From contig NZ_KZ084336.1 of the NCBI RefSeq assembly GCF_002093975.1, positions 1-64,000 on the forward strand: DNA of 64,000 bases, given 5' to 3'. This stretch comes from Thermoactinospora rubra (lineage in GTDB: Bacteria > Actinomycetota > Actinomycetes > Streptosporangiales > Streptosporangiaceae). The notes beneath the pieces were generated by a model. That model searched no databases, had not been told where the DNA came from, and saw only the letters and a list, made by a program, of their open reading frames with translations. Below are positions 8,175 to 16,293 of the stretch, piece after piece. Made by a program: the position numbers and the translations under genes. The stretch's first letter is position 1. Each line of letters opens with the position of its first letter.

Positions 8175-9578
8175 ATGTCATCCCGCCGAACCGTTTCCCT
8201 GATCACCCTGGGCTGCGCCCGCAACGAGGTCGACTCCGAGGAGCTGGCCGCGCGGCTGGAGGCCGCCGGCTGGCAGCTCGGTGACGAGCAGCCCGACGTC
8301 GTCGTCGTGAACACCTGCGGGTTCATCGAGTCGGCGAAGAAGGACTCCATCGACACGCTGCTGGCCGCCGCCGACTCCGGCGCCAAGGTGGTCGCCGCCG
8401 GATGCATGGCAGAGCGCTACGGCAAGGAGCTGGCCGAGGCCCTGCCGGAGGCTGGCGCCGTGCTGTCGTTCGACGACTACGCCGAGATCGGCGCGCGCCT
8501 CGACGACGTGCTGAGCGGCCGGCCCCTCACCCCCCACACCCCGCGCGACCGGCGCACGCTGCTGCCCATCACCCCCGTGGAGCGCAAGGGCGCCAGGAAC
8601 GTCCCCGGGCACGGCGACCTGCCCGTGGGCGTGGCGCCCGCCAGCGGCCCCCGGGTGCTGCGCAAGCGCCTCGACGAGAGCCCGGTGGCCGCGCTCAAGC
8701 TGGCCTCCGGCTGCGACCGGCGCTGCACGTTCTGCGCGATCCCCGCCTTCCGCGGCGCCTACGTCTCGCGCCACCCCGACGAGCTGGTGGCCGAGGCCGA
8801 CTGGCTGGCCCACCGCGGCGTGCGCGAGCTGGTGCTCGTCAGCGAGAACTCCACCTCCTACGGCAAGGACCTGGGCGATCTGCGGGCGCTGGAGAAGCTG
8901 CTGCCGCGCCTGGCCGCCGTCGAGGGCGTCGAGCGGGTGCGGGTCAGCTACCTGCAGCCCGCCGAGCTGCGGCCCGGCCTGATCGAGGTGATCGCCGGCA
9001 CCGAGGGCGTGGCGCCGTACTTCGACCTGTCCTTCCAGCACGCCAGCGGCACGGTGCTGCGCAGGATGCGGCGCTTCGGCGACCCCCAGCGCTTCCTGGA
9101 GCTGCTGGAGAGCATCAGGAGGCTGGCGCCGGAGGCGGGCGTGCGCTCCAACTTCATCGTGGGCTTCCCCGGCGAGACCGAGGAGGAGTTCGGCGAGCTC
9201 GTCTCCTTCCTGGAGCAGGCCAGGCTCGACGTCATCGGCGTGTTCGGCTATTCCGACGAGGAGGGCACCGAGGCCGCCGGGTTCGACGGCAAGCTCGACC
9301 AGGACACGATCGAGGAGCGGGTGCGGATCCTCACCGAGCTGGCCGAGGAGCTGACGGCGCAGCGCGCCGAGGAGCGCATCGGCACCGAGGTCGACGTGCT
9401 CATCGAGGAGGACCTGGGCGACGGCGGCTACGAGGGCCGCGCCGCCCACCAGGGGCCGGAGGTCGACGGCTCGGTCACCGTCCAGGGCATCGGCCTGGTC
9501 CCCGGCCAGCTCGTGCGGGCGGTCGTCGTCGACGCCGAGGGCGTCGACCTGATCGCCCGGATCAAGGCCGGTCCATGA
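8175..9578 (+). CDS. rimO: Ribosomal protein S12 methylthiotransferase RimO
   Basis: RimO adds a methylthio group to an aspartate of ribosomal protein S12 using two [4Fe-4S] clusters and S-adenosylmethionine. The 467-residue protein has the N-terminal UPF0004 domain (about 1-130) with cysteines in [17 protein letters not shown] and AGCMAERYG. The radical-SAM core has C180-DRR-C184-TF-C187, followed by the substrate-side [15 protein letters not shown] and [14 protein letters not shown] stretches. A C-terminal TRAM domain completes it. A 30-residue Pro/Arg-rich insert lies between the N-terminal domain and the radical-SAM core (about 117-170), longer than in E. coli. Its TGA overlaps the pgsA ATG, so the two are probably translationally coupled. 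Confidence 0.96.
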   Translation: MSSRRTVSLITLGCARNEVDSEELAARLEAAGWQLGDEQPDVVVVNTCGFIESAKKDSIDTLLAAADSGAKVVAAGCMAERYGKELAEALPEAGAVLSFDDYAEIGARLDDVLSGRPLTPHTPRDRRTLLPITPVERKGARNVPGHGDLPVGVAPASGPRVLRKRLDESPVAALKLASGCDRRCTFCAIPAFRGAYVSRHPDELVAEADWLAHRGVRELVLVSENSTSYGKDLGDLRALEKLLPRLAAVEGVERVRVSYLQPAELRPGLIEVIAGTEGVAPYFDLSFQHASGTVLRRMRRFGDPQRFLELLESIRRLAPEAGVRSNFIVGFPGETEEEFGELVSFLEQARLDVIGVFGYSDEEGTEAAGFDGKLDQDTIEERVRILTELAEELTAQRAEERIGTEVDVLIEEDLGDGGYEGRAAHQGPEVDGSVTVQGIGLVPGQLVRAVVVDAEGVDLIARIKAGP

Positions 9579-10147
9579 CCAAGGACGAGCGCCGCTTGGT
9601 GAGCCCGTGGAACATCGCCAACGTCCTCACCGTGATCCGGCTAGCGCTCGTCCCGTTCTTCGTCGTCTGTATGTTCCTGCCGGGCACGGGGTGGCGCCTG
9701 GCCGCGCTGGCGGTCTTCGCCGTCGCCTCCCTCACCGACCACCTCGACGGTGAGCTGGCCCGGCGCTACGGCCTGGTCACCGACTTCGGCAAGATCGCCG
9801 ACCCGATCGCCGACAAGGCGCTGACCGGCGCCGCACTGGTGTGCCTGTCGCTGCTGGGCGAGCTGCCGTGGTGGGTGACGATCGCGATCCTGGGCCGGGA
9901 GCTGGGGATCACGCTGCTGCGCTTCTGGGTGATCCGGCACGGCGTGATCCCGGCCAGCTTCGGCGGCAAGGTCAAGACCGTGCTGCAGATCGCCGCGATC
10001 GTGCTCTACATCGTTCCCGGCATGCCGGAGCCGGTGCGCTGGACCGTCATGGGCGCGGCCCTGGCGGTGACGATCGGCACCGGGATCGACTACGTGTGGC
10101 GGGCCGTCAGGCTGCGCCGGGTCGCCAAGCGCGTGCGGGGGGAATAG
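9575..10147 (+). CDS. pgsA: CDP-diacylglycerol-glycerol-3-phosphate 3-phosphatidyltransferase
   Basis: The 190-residue integral membrane enzyme makes phosphatidylglycerol phosphate from CDP-diacylglycerol and glycerol-3-phosphate, the committed step to phosphatidylglycerol and cardiolipin. The CDP-alcohol phosphotransferase signature is complete: [10 protein letters not shown], then [15 protein letters not shown], with all four aspartates present. Several hydrophobic helices span the protein. The ATG at 9575 overlaps the rimO stop (ATGA) and its own TAG overlaps the pncC GTG, which places it in the middle of a tight operon. The same order is common in actinobacteria. The second Asp motif reads DHLDG rather than the usual DxxDG with a small residue, which is within the family range. 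Confidence 0.94.
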   Translation: MTKDERRLVSPWNIANVLTVIRLALVPFFVVCMFLPGTGWRLAALAVFAVASLTDHLDGELARRYGLVTDFGKIADPIADKALTGAALVCLSLLGELPWWVTIAILGRELGITLLRFWVIRHGVIPASFGGKVKTVLQIAAIVLYIVPGMPEPVRWTVMGAALAVTIGTGIDYVWRAVRLRRVAKRVRGE

Positions 10148-10635
10148 TGGGCGCCGAGGAAGCGCTGTCCTATCTGGTACGGCAGGCCGCGACGCTCGCG
10201 GTCGCCGAGTCGCTGACCGGCGGCCTGATCGCCGCGGCCTTCACCTCGGTTCCCGGCGCCTCCAAGGCCTTCAGGGGCGGCGTGATCGCCTATGCCACGG
10301 ATCTCAAGCAGGGTCTGCTGGCCGTACCGCGGGACCTGCTGGCGCGGGAGGGCGCCGTCCATCCCGACGTGGCGGCGGCCATGGCCCGTGGGGTCGCGGC
10401 GCTGTGCGGCGCGACGTACGGCCTGGCCGTGACGGGTGTGGCGGGGCCCGAGCCGCAGGACGGCAAGCCGGTGGGCACCGTCCACGTGGCCGTCAGCGGT
10501 CCCGGCGGAACACTTTGGGGTAAAGATCTGCTCCTGGAAGGGTCACGGGAACGTATTCGGGTAGGCACTGTTCATGAGGCAGTCGATCTACTCGAAGGTG
10601 TGCTCAAAGCCTCCAAGGGGGAACATTCGGGATGA
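10147..10635 (+). CDS. pncC: Nicotinamide-nucleotide amidohydrolase (CinA C-terminal domain, PncC)
   Basis: The 162-residue protein consists only of the CinA C-terminal domain, which deamidates nicotinamide mononucleotide to nicotinate mononucleotide in NAD recycling. The nucleophile serine is in AESLTGGLIAA (Ser20), with the catalytic tyrosine and lysine in GVIAYATDLKQGLL. The glycine-rich VTGVAGPEPQDGKPVGTVHVA segment completes the fold. The GTG at 10147 shares its first base with the pgsA TAG. Some bacteria carry a longer CinA with a competence/ADP-ribose pyrophosphatase domain; that part is absent here, which is usual in actinomycetes. A regulator resembling ClgR follows. Confidence 0.93.
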   Translation: MGAEEALSYLVRQAATLAVAESLTGGLIAAAFTSVPGASKAFRGGVIAYATDLKQGLLAVPRDLLAREGAVHPDVAAAMARGVAALCGATYGLAVTGVAGPEPQDGKPVGTVHVAVSGPGGTLWGKDLLLEGSRERIRVGTVHEAVDLLEGVLKASKGEHSG

Positions 10636-10642
10636 TTACCGT

Positions 10643-10660
10643 GTTACGTCCCGAGCGAAC
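10643..10660 (+). promoter_or_regulatory. Candidate ClgR box upstream of clgR
   Basis: GTTACGTCCCGAGCGAAC ends in a perfect GCGAAC half-site and keeps the CG of the left half of the ClgR consensus known from corynebacteria and streptomycetes (CGC, spacer, GCGWWS). It lies in the gap between pncC and clgR and would suit autoregulation. The left half is imperfect. Confidence 0.4.
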
Positions 10661-10876
10661 ATGCCAGGCACGGTCTGACGCGGTGTCGGTGGATACGGGT
10701 ACGGTGGAGCTGTGAGTGAGGTCCGTGAGCCATCTGCAAGCATCGAGAGCCCGGCGGGCGGGCCACCAATGACGCGGCAGAGACGCCCGATGATGTCGGC
10801 GAGGAGTATGCACGAGGTCAAGAAAAAGGTCGGGCCAGGGCTGGTCAAGCCGGCCACTCCGGGGAGGGAGCGACAG

Positions 10877-11227
10877 ATGATTCTGCTGCGTCAGCTGCTC
10901 GGTGACGTGCTGCGGCGGCTGCGTGTCCGGCAGGGGCGGACCCTGCGGGAGGTTTCGACCCTCGCGCGGGTGTCGCTCGGCTACCTGTCGGAGGTCGAGC
11001 GCGGCCAGAAGGAAGCCTCTTCCGAGCTGCTCGCCTCGATCTGCGGCGCTCTGGGTGTGCCGCTGTCGCAGGTGCTGCGCGAGGTTTCCGACCAGTTCGC
11101 GCTGGCCGAGCTGCAGGCCGCCCCGGTGCTCGCCGACGTGCCCGAGCACGAGCGTCTGCCGATCGCGGAGACGGTGCCCGGGTCGGTTCCCGACTTCCCC
11201 GAGGTCAAGGACATGGTGGCCGCCTAA
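10877..11227 (+). CDS. clgR: ClgR-type XRE-family regulator of proteolysis genes
   Basis: The protein (117 residues from this start) is a helix-turn-helix activator of Clp protease and stress genes. The stretch [34 protein letters not shown] is close to the known ClgR signature (written here in its parts [23 protein letters not shown] and KEASSELL). The ATG at 10877 was preferred because ClgR homologues begin near this point and GGGAGG lies about ten bases upstream; the frame is open back to 10712 and would add 55 residues. The C-terminus ends VAA: in Streptomyces ClgR a terminal Ala-Ala is needed for ClpP-dependent degradation, so the protein is probably a substrate of the protease it induces. 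It follows pncC and overlaps the convergent nei gene by four bases. Confidence 0.85.
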   Translation: MILLRQLLGDVLRRLRVRQGRTLREVSTLARVSLGYLSEVERGQKEASSELLASICGALGVPLSQVLREVSDQFALAELQAAPVLADVPEHERLPIAETVPGSVPDFPEVKDMVAA

Positions 11228-12015
11228 CGCGGCTGACAGCTCCCGCACCACAGGATCAGCCGTTCCTGTGGCTGCGCCCCCATCTCCCCGCGGCTGATGC
11301 GACCCCCGCATCGCCGGCAGGGTTTCCCTGCCCTGCCATAGACCCAGGTCTGGTATCCAGGACGGCGATCACCCGTGGTGACGATCGCCGCCGGGTGCGA
11401 GCCCGGCGCGACGTTGGCGGCCAGCAGCCGCTGCGCCAGCGCGACCAGACCCTCCAGCTCCGGCACCTCACCCACCGGCCGCCACGGCCACACCCCCCGC
11501 AGGAAGAGCGTCTCGGCACGGTAGATCGTGCCGATCCCCGCCAGGTTGCGCTGGTCCAGCAGCGCCTCCCCGATCGTCACCTCCGGCCTGGCCAGCAGCC
11601 GCCGTACGGCCTCGGCCGGGTCCCAGCCGGGGCCGAGCAGGTCCGGCCCCAGATGGCCGACCACGCGGTCCTCCTGCGAGGTGCGCACCAGGTCGACCAT
11701 GCCGAGCTTGACGCCCACGGCCAGCCACTCGGTGTTCGCCAGCACCAGCCTCACCTGGTCGCCGCCGGGGATCCGGCCGCCCGCGGGCAGGATCCGCCAG
11801 CTGCCGTCCATGCGCAGGTGGGTGTGGACGGTCAGGTCGCCCTCCACGCGGGTGAGCAGGTGCTTGCCGCGTGAGACCGTTTCCAGGACCGTCCGGCCGG
11901 ACAGGTCGGCCGTCGCGTGGCGGGGCACGCGGAACTCCGACCGCACCAGGACCCGCCCGTCGAGCGCCCGGCGCAGCCGCGCGGCCGTCCGGTAGACGGC
12001 GTCCCCCTCAGGCAC
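11224..12015 (-). CDS. nei: Endonuclease VIII-type DNA glycosylase/AP lyase (Nei)
   Basis: This 263-residue base-excision repair enzyme removes oxidised pyrimidines and cleaves the abasic site. The N-terminus PEGD carries the catalytic Pro2 and Glu3. The helix-two-turn-helix segment includes [18 protein letters not shown] zinc finger ends the protein, with C-RR-C and C-GS-C pairs and an intervening loop. Length is typical of the actinobacterial Nei2 branch. It ends four bases inside the clgR stop on the opposite strand. In many actinobacteria (for example M. tuberculosis) nei is next to lhr on the same strand; here lhr is about 39 kb away with the same orientation, which suggests an insertion between them. 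Confidence 0.94.
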   Translation of the reverse strand: MPEGDAVYRTAARLRRALDGRVLVRSEFRVPRHATADLSGRTVLETVSRGKHLLTRVEGDLTVHTHLRMDGSWRILPAGGRIPGGDQVRLVLANTEWLAVGVKLGMVDLVRTSQEDRVVGHLGPDLLGPGWDPAEAVRRLLARPEVTIGEALLDQRNLAGIGTIYRAETLFLRGVWPWRPVGEVPELEGLVALAQRLLAANVAPGSHPAAIVTTGDRRPGYQTWVYGRAGKPCRRCGGRISRGEMGAQPQERLILWCGSCQPR

Positions 12016-12067
12016 GGTGTCTCTCTGGCACGATGTCTTCCCCAGGCGCGGCGGCTCTCGCGGGCCG

Positions 12068-12517
12068 TCAGTCCCAGGCGGCCGGGTCGGCGGCGAGCTC
12101 GCGCACCCGGTCGGGCAGGTCGCCCTTGGCGACGTGCTCCAGGGTGACCTCCTCCAGGATGGCCCGCTCCGAGGCGCGCAGCGCGATCCACACCTGCTGC
12201 AGCGACTCGGCGGGGCCGCGGTAGCCGACGTGCTCGGGCCGTTCGCCGCGCACGTTGGCCAGGGGGCCGTCGACGGCCCTGATCACGTCCGCCAGCGAGA
12301 TCTCCGCGGCGGGCCTGGCCAGGACATAGCCGCCCTCCGGACCACGCTGGCCGCGCACCAGTCCGGCCCGGCGCATCTGGAGCAGGATGTTCTCCAGGTA
12401 CTTGGGAGGCATGTCCTGCTCCTTGGCGAGCTCACCCACCGTGGTCGGGCCGGCACCCGCGGCGGCGAGTTCGGCGGCGGCACGAAGGGCGTAGTCGACA
12501 CGAGCGGAAAGGCGCAT
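12068..12517 (-). CDS. Rrf2-family transcriptional regulator without cysteines
   Basis: The 149-residue winged-helix regulator starts with the family signature MRLSARVDYALRAAAELA. It has the recognition region MPPKYLENILLQMRRAGLV followed by the wing GPEGGYVLARPAAEISLADV. Many Rrf2 proteins (IscR, NsrR, RsrR) bind an iron-sulfur cluster through cysteines in the loop after the wing. This one has no cysteine at all, so it probably senses a ligand differently or forms no cluster. It lies upstream of nei on the same strand, with 52 bases between them, and downstream of the EEP-domain gene; co-transcription with nei is possible. Targets are unknown. Confidence 0.88.
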   Translation of the reverse strand: MRLSARVDYALRAAAELAAAGAGPTTVGELAKEQDMPPKYLENILLQMRRAGLVRGQRGPEGGYVLARPAAEISLADVIRAVDGPLANVRGERPEHVGYRGPAESLQQVWIALRASERAILEEVTLEHVAKGDLPDRVRELAADPAAWD

Positions 12518-12525
12518 GTAACCGA

Positions 12526-14376
12526 TTATCCCCCCTGGTCAAGACTGGTTAGCCGCAAGGTCGCCACAACGGGCAGGTGATCGGAGTACGGCACGCGCTC
12601 CGCGCTCGCGGAGACCACGGTCAACCCCTCGGTGACCAACACGTGGTCGATGCGCTGGGTGGGGTTGCCGGCCGGGGAGGTCGGCGCGGTCAGGTGGTCC
12701 CGCAGCCCGGCCTCCAGCAGGATCCGCATCTCGGGATCCTCCGGGCGGATGTTGAGGTCGCCGGCGAGGATCACGGGCCTGGCCTGCCCCGTGGCGGGCG
12801 CGGTCGTGCCGGGAGCGGCCCGCTGGACGTCCTGGCCCGCGGCGAGCGCCCGGACCATGTCCGCGACCTCGGCCGCCTGGCCGTGCGGGGCCTGGAGGTG
12901 GGTGTTGACGACGCCGACCTCCCTCTCGCCGAGGCCGAGCACGATGGCCTGCGCCTGGGCCCCGGTGGGGTAGTCGTGCCGCCCCAGCGGGTGGGAGTGT
13001 GCCCCGGCCGGGAGGTTGGTGAGCACGGCGTCGCCCCACAGCCGGTCGGCGGCCGGGGCGAAGTGGTAGCGCATGCCCAGGCGCCTGGCGATGCGTTCGA
13101 GGTCGTCGTGGCCGCCGTTGAGCAGCCAGCCGCGGTCCACCTCGCTGAGGAGCACCACGTCGGGCTTCTTCGAGGCGGCCCAGTCGGCGATGGCGTCCAG
13201 CGAGAGACGTCCGTCCAGGCCGAAACCCATGCGGATGTTGTAGGCGATGAGGGTGAAGGTGTCGCCGTCCTTGGGCTGCTCGTCGGGGAGGGGCCACCAG
13301 GTGGCGGCGACGGCGGCCGGGGCGAGGAGCGCCGCGGCGACCAGGGGTTTCCACGGCGAGGGCGTGCGGGGATCCTCAAGGCCGCGAGGGGCGAGGCGTA
13401 CGGCGAGGCCGCACATCGCCACGGCCACGGCAAGCGGGATCACCGTGTTGGGGAAGCCGAGATCCATGTCGTAGGCGGCGTAGTAGAGGAACACCGCCAG
13501 GAGGAAGACGAGCATGCCGCCCAGCAGGCCGCCGCCCGGCCGGACCGCCGTTCCGCCGAGCCGTGCGGTCCGCGACAGCAGCAGGCCGGTCGCGCCGAAC
13601 AGGAGGACGACGCCGACGGGCGCGACGGGGAGCAGGAAGACCAGGACCGTGCCGAGGAGCAGCAGGCCCGAGGCGAGGACGGCCCCGAGCCTGGAGTGCT
13701 CGGGGCGAGGACCCCTGGTGGAGCCGGCGACGAGCAGCGCCGCGGAGAAGACCAGCGCCGCCGTGCCGAGGTGGGCGAGCCACGGGACCTCGGCGGGGGG
13801 CACCGTCTCCACCTGGGCCAGGCCCGCCGCCATACCGGTCAGCAGCAGCGCGGGCCCGAACAGGAACCACGCCACGCCCGGCGCGAGGTCCGCCGAGGGC
13901 GACGCCTGCCACAGGGACAGCGCGAAACCTCCGCACAGCGCGACCACGCCGAGCCAGGGCAGCACGCCGTCGTGCCACACCAGGTCGACGTTGTCCAGTA
14001 GCAGGTGCACCACAATGGACGCGGCCAGCCCGCCGGCCAGGCCGACGGGGACGGCCTTCCGGTCGAGCGTGCGCGCGCAGCCGTACAGGAAGACGATGCC
14101 CGCCGACACGCCCGCCGAGGCGGCGGCGAGCTGCCACGCGCCGGTCTGGAGGATCACCCGGGAGGCGGCCAGCGCGGCGGCTCCGCCGTACAGGGCCCAT
14201 CGGGGTTTCAGGAGGACGGCCAGGAAGGGGAGCGCGAACCACAGCGCGGCGTAGGCGCCCATGAGCTCGGCCGGGGTCTCGCCCGCGCGGCCGAACAGCG
14301 TGATCAGTGAGGGCAGGAAAACCCGTAAGACGTCCAGGAAGACAACGATTCCCAGCACGAGCGGCGCAGCGGGCAT
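12526..14376 (-). CDS. Polytopic membrane protein with C-terminal endonuclease/exonuclease/phosphatase domain
   Basis: The 616-residue protein has about ten hydrophobic helices in residues 1-355, then a cytosolic or external endonuclease/exonuclease/phosphatase (EEP) domain in about 365-616. EEP motifs are visible: YNIRMGFG (strand with Asn), VLLSEVDRG (metal-binding Glu), VVNTHLQAP, AGDLNIRPEDPE (Asp/Asn pair) and YSDHLPVVATL (catalytic Asp-His). The domain cleaves phosphodiester or phosphomonoester bonds in DNA, inositol phosphates or sphingolipid-like substrates; the fused membrane part points to a lipid head-group or cell-envelope substrate, but this is inference. The gene ends nine bases from the Rrf2 start on the same strand and is divergent from the first ROK gene. 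Confidence 0.85.
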   Translation of the reverse strand: MPAAPLVLGIVVFLDVLRVFLPSLITLFGRAGETPAELMGAYAALWFALPFLAVLLKPRWALYGGAAALAASRVILQTGAWQLAAASAGVSAGIVFLYGCARTLDRKAVPVGLAGGLAASIVVHLLLDNVDLVWHDGVLPWLGVVALCGGFALSLWQASPSADLAPGVAWFLFGPALLLTGMAAGLAQVETVPPAEVPWLAHLGTAALVFSAALLVAGSTRGPRPEHSRLGAVLASGLLLLGTVLVFLLPVAPVGVVLLFGATGLLLSRTARLGGTAVRPGGGLLGGMLVFLLAVFLYYAAYDMDLGFPNTVIPLAVAVAMCGLAVRLAPRGLEDPRTPSPWKPLVAAALLAPAAVAATWWPLPDEQPKDGDTFTLIAYNIRMGFGLDGRLSLDAIADWAASKKPDVVLLSEVDRGWLLNGGHDDLERIARRLGMRYHFAPAADRLWGDAVLTNLPAGAHSHPLGRHDYPTGAQAQAIVLGLGEREVGVVNTHLQAPHGQAAEVADMVRALAAGQDVQRAAPGTTAPATGQARPVILAGDLNIRPEDPEMRILLEAGLRDHLTAPTSPAGNPTQRIDHVLVTEGLTVVSASAERVPYSDHLPVVATLRLTSLDQGG

Positions 14377-14452
14377 GAGGCATCCTCACGTCCATCGGCA
14401 TGGCCTGGCAAGAGCGCTAAACTCTTCGCAGCTTCGACGATGAGACGGTGGG

Positions 14453-15619
14453 GTGGGTGTGGAGCGACGTCCTGGAGTGCCCCGGTTGCTCCGGGAGATC
14501 AATGACCGGGCTGCCCTGGAGCTGCTCCTGACCGAGGGGCCGATGACCCGCGGCCAGATCGGCGACCTCACGGGGCTGTCGAAGGTGACCGCGTCCCAGA
14601 CGCTCGCCCGGCTGGAGGAGCGCGGCCTCGTCGAGGTGGTCGGCACCCAGGCAGGAGGCAGGGGGCCCAACGCGGCGCTGTATGCGGTGGTGTCCAGCTC
14701 CGCCTATGTCGCCGGGCTCGACGTGGGGCCGCAGATGGTCTCGACGGCCATCGCCGACATCCACGGCCGCACTCTCGCCGAGGTGACGGTGTCGCCCGAC
14801 GGCAACGACGACCCGGTGGCGGTCGTGCACAGCGCCGTGGTCAAGGCGTGCAAGAGCGCGCGGGTGAGCCTGTCCAAGCTGCGCGGCGTGGTGATCGGCA
14901 CGCCCGGCGTGGTCGACCCGCGCAGCGGCGACGTGCGCTTCTCCTTCGACTTGCCGGCCTGGCACGAGGGCATCCACGAGGCGCTGGCCCGCGACCTCAA
15001 GCGCGAGGTCACGATCGAGAACGACGTCAACCTCGCGGCCGTCGCCGAGCGGTCCGCCGGGGCGGCCAAGGGCGTCGACAACTTCGTGCTGGTGTGGGCG
15101 GGGCGCGGCCTGGGCATGGCGGTCGTGCTCGACGGCAAGCTGCACCGCGGCCGGTCGGGCAGCGCGGGCGAGATCGGGTACCTGCCGGTGCCCGGCGTGC
15201 CGCTGCCCGAGGACGTGCGCGCCGTCCCCGGGCGGCTGCCGTCGCTGGCGGGCGGCCTGCAGTCGCTGGTCAGCGCCGAGGCGGTGGCCGAGCTCGCCCA
15301 GGGGTACGGCTTCGCCGGCGTGGCCGACGCGGTCGCCGCGGGGGAGCGCGGCGAGCCCCTGCTCGACGAGATCGCCCACCGGCTCGCGCTCGGCGTGGCC
15401 TCGGTGTGCGTGGTGCTGGACCCCGGAATGGTCGTGCTGGCCGGCGATGTGGGCAAGGCCGGCGGCCGGGCGCTCACCGAGCGGGTCGAGGAGGCGGTGG
15501 CGCGGATCTGCCCCATCCGCCCCGAGGTGGTCACCACGGCGGTGGAGGGCAACCCGGTGCTGCGCGGCGCCGTGCTGGCCGCGCTGGAGCAGGCCCGCGA
15601 GGAGCTGTTCGCCTCCTGA
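14453..15619 (+). CDS. ROK-family transcriptional regulator (paralogue 1)
   Basis: The 388-residue protein has an N-terminal winged helix (about 8-80; DLTGLSKVTASQTLARLEERGL) and a sugar-kinase-like ROK domain that senses a sugar or sugar phosphate. The ROK fold keeps the DVG strand, the ENDVNLAAVAE ligand loop and the GSAGEIGYLPV turn. The CxCGxxGC zinc motif and the GHxx histidine of sugar kinases are absent, so it should be a pure regulator without kinase activity. It is closely similar along its whole length to the ROK protein at 33998, with the same recognition helix core GLSKVTA, so the two could share operators. The -10-like TAAACT at 14418-14423 lies in an AAGAG/CTCTT inverted repeat (14410-14426). 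Start is GTG 14453 (GTG 14459 is also possible). Confidence 0.9.
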   Translation: MGVERRPGVPRLLREINDRAALELLLTEGPMTRGQIGDLTGLSKVTASQTLARLEERGLVEVVGTQAGGRGPNAALYAVVSSSAYVAGLDVGPQMVSTAIADIHGRTLAEVTVSPDGNDDPVAVVHSAVVKACKSARVSLSKLRGVVIGTPGVVDPRSGDVRFSFDLPAWHEGIHEALARDLKREVTIENDVNLAAVAERSAGAAKGVDNFVLVWAGRGLGMAVVLDGKLHRGRSGSAGEIGYLPVPGVPLPEDVRAVPGRLPSLAGGLQSLVSAEAVAELAQGYGFAGVADAVAAGERGEPLLDEIAHRLALGVASVCVVLDPGMVVLAGDVGKAGGRALTERVEEAVARICPIRPEVVTTAVEGNPVLRGAVLAALEQAREELFAS

Positions 15620-15623
15620 CCGT

Positions 15624-16220
15624 TCAGCCGTCCTGGCGCACCCGCTCGTACCGCAGGGCCAGCGCGCCGGTCTCGCTCGCGACCGGATCGGCGGCCAGGC
15701 GCCAGCTCGAGGCGGGCAGGCCGTCCTCCAGCAGGCGCCTGCCGCCTCCGACGACCTCCGGGCACAGCGTCACCCACAGCTCGTCGAGCTCGCCCGCCTC
15801 CAGCAGCTGGGTGATGACGCTTCCGCTGCTCAGGACGATGATGTCGCCGCCGCCCTGTTCGCGCAGCCGCCTCACCACCTCGGCGGGGCCGCCGTCGGCG
15901 ATCCGGGAGTTCTCCCACGGGGCCTCCCGCAGCGTGGTGGAGAAGACGACCTTCTCCACCTTGTCCAGCCACTGCGCATAGGCGCGGTCGCGGGGGTCGG
16001 CCGTCTCGTCGCGGGCGACAGCCGGCCAGTAGCCGCCGAAACCCTCGTAGTTCTTGCGCCCCAGCAGCGCGGTGGTGACCGTCGCGGTCATCCGCTCCAG
16101 GCCGGTACGGCCCGCCCGGCTGACGGCGTGGGGGACGATCCAGCCCATGTCGTAGTCGCCGCCGGTGCCGTTCACGCGGCCGTCCAGGGACAGGGTGATG
16201 TTGCCGATGACGGTCCTCAT
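15624..16220 (-). CDS. RibD C-terminal/dihydrofolate reductase-family protein
   Basis: The 198-residue protein belongs to the DHFR-like RibD_C family (YyaP/YwjB type), NADPH-dependent reductases of mostly unknown substrate. Recognisable parts are the N-terminal strand VIGNITLSLDGRVNG, the LLGRKNYEGFGGYW helix, KVVFSTTLREAPWENSRI, and the cofactor loop GGDIIVLSSGSVITQLLEAGELDELWV followed by CPEVVGGGRRLLED (given in parts). The two most distinctive are LLGRKNYE and SSGSVITQLL. It converges on ROK gene 1 with only a few bases between stop codons, and is divergent from the large LuxR ATPase gene, sharing a short promoter region. It is commonly used in cells as an uncharacterised reductase; no specific pathway is suggested by neighbours. 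Confidence 0.85.
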   Translation of the reverse strand: MRTVIGNITLSLDGRVNGTGGDYDMGWIVPHAVSRAGRTGLERMTATVTTALLGRKNYEGFGGYWPAVARDETADPRDRAYAQWLDKVEKVVFSTTLREAPWENSRIADGGPAEVVRRLREQGGGDIIVLSSGSVITQLLEAGELDELWVTLCPEVVGGGRRLLEDGLPASSWRLAADPVASETGALALRYERVRQDG

Positions 16221-16271
16221 GGTGTCCTCCAACAGGATCGGGTGAGATATGCCGACAAGTCTCGTGAGCTG

Positions 16272-16293
16272 GGCAAGCGCTAACATCGGCCAG
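16272..16293 (+). promoter_or_regulatory. Candidate leaderless promoter with LacI-like palindrome
   Basis: TAACAT (16281-16286) fits the -10 pattern and is exactly seven bases before the GTG at 16294, as in leaderless actinobacterial genes. Overlapping it, GGCAAGCGCTAACA (16272-16285) matches 12 of 14 positions of the LacI-family pattern. The match may be coincidental in GC-rich DNA. Confidence 0.3.

Noticed and set aside
10712..10876. 55-residue N-terminal extension of clgR
   Set aside because: The extension is basic and low in family similarity, while the ATG at 10877 has a good ribosome-binding site and matches the usual start of ClgR proteins. It cannot be fully excluded.
12577..14001. 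Long plus-strand frame of 474 codons opposite the EEP-domain gene
   Set aside because: It is antisense to a gene with clear membrane helices and EEP motifs, and its translation is low-complexity (Arg, Gly, Asp, His) without any family feature.
14453..15619. ROK proteins as sugar kinases
   Set aside because: Both ROK proteins have an N-terminal winged helix and lack the CxCGxxGC zinc motif and the GH motif needed in ROK kinases.
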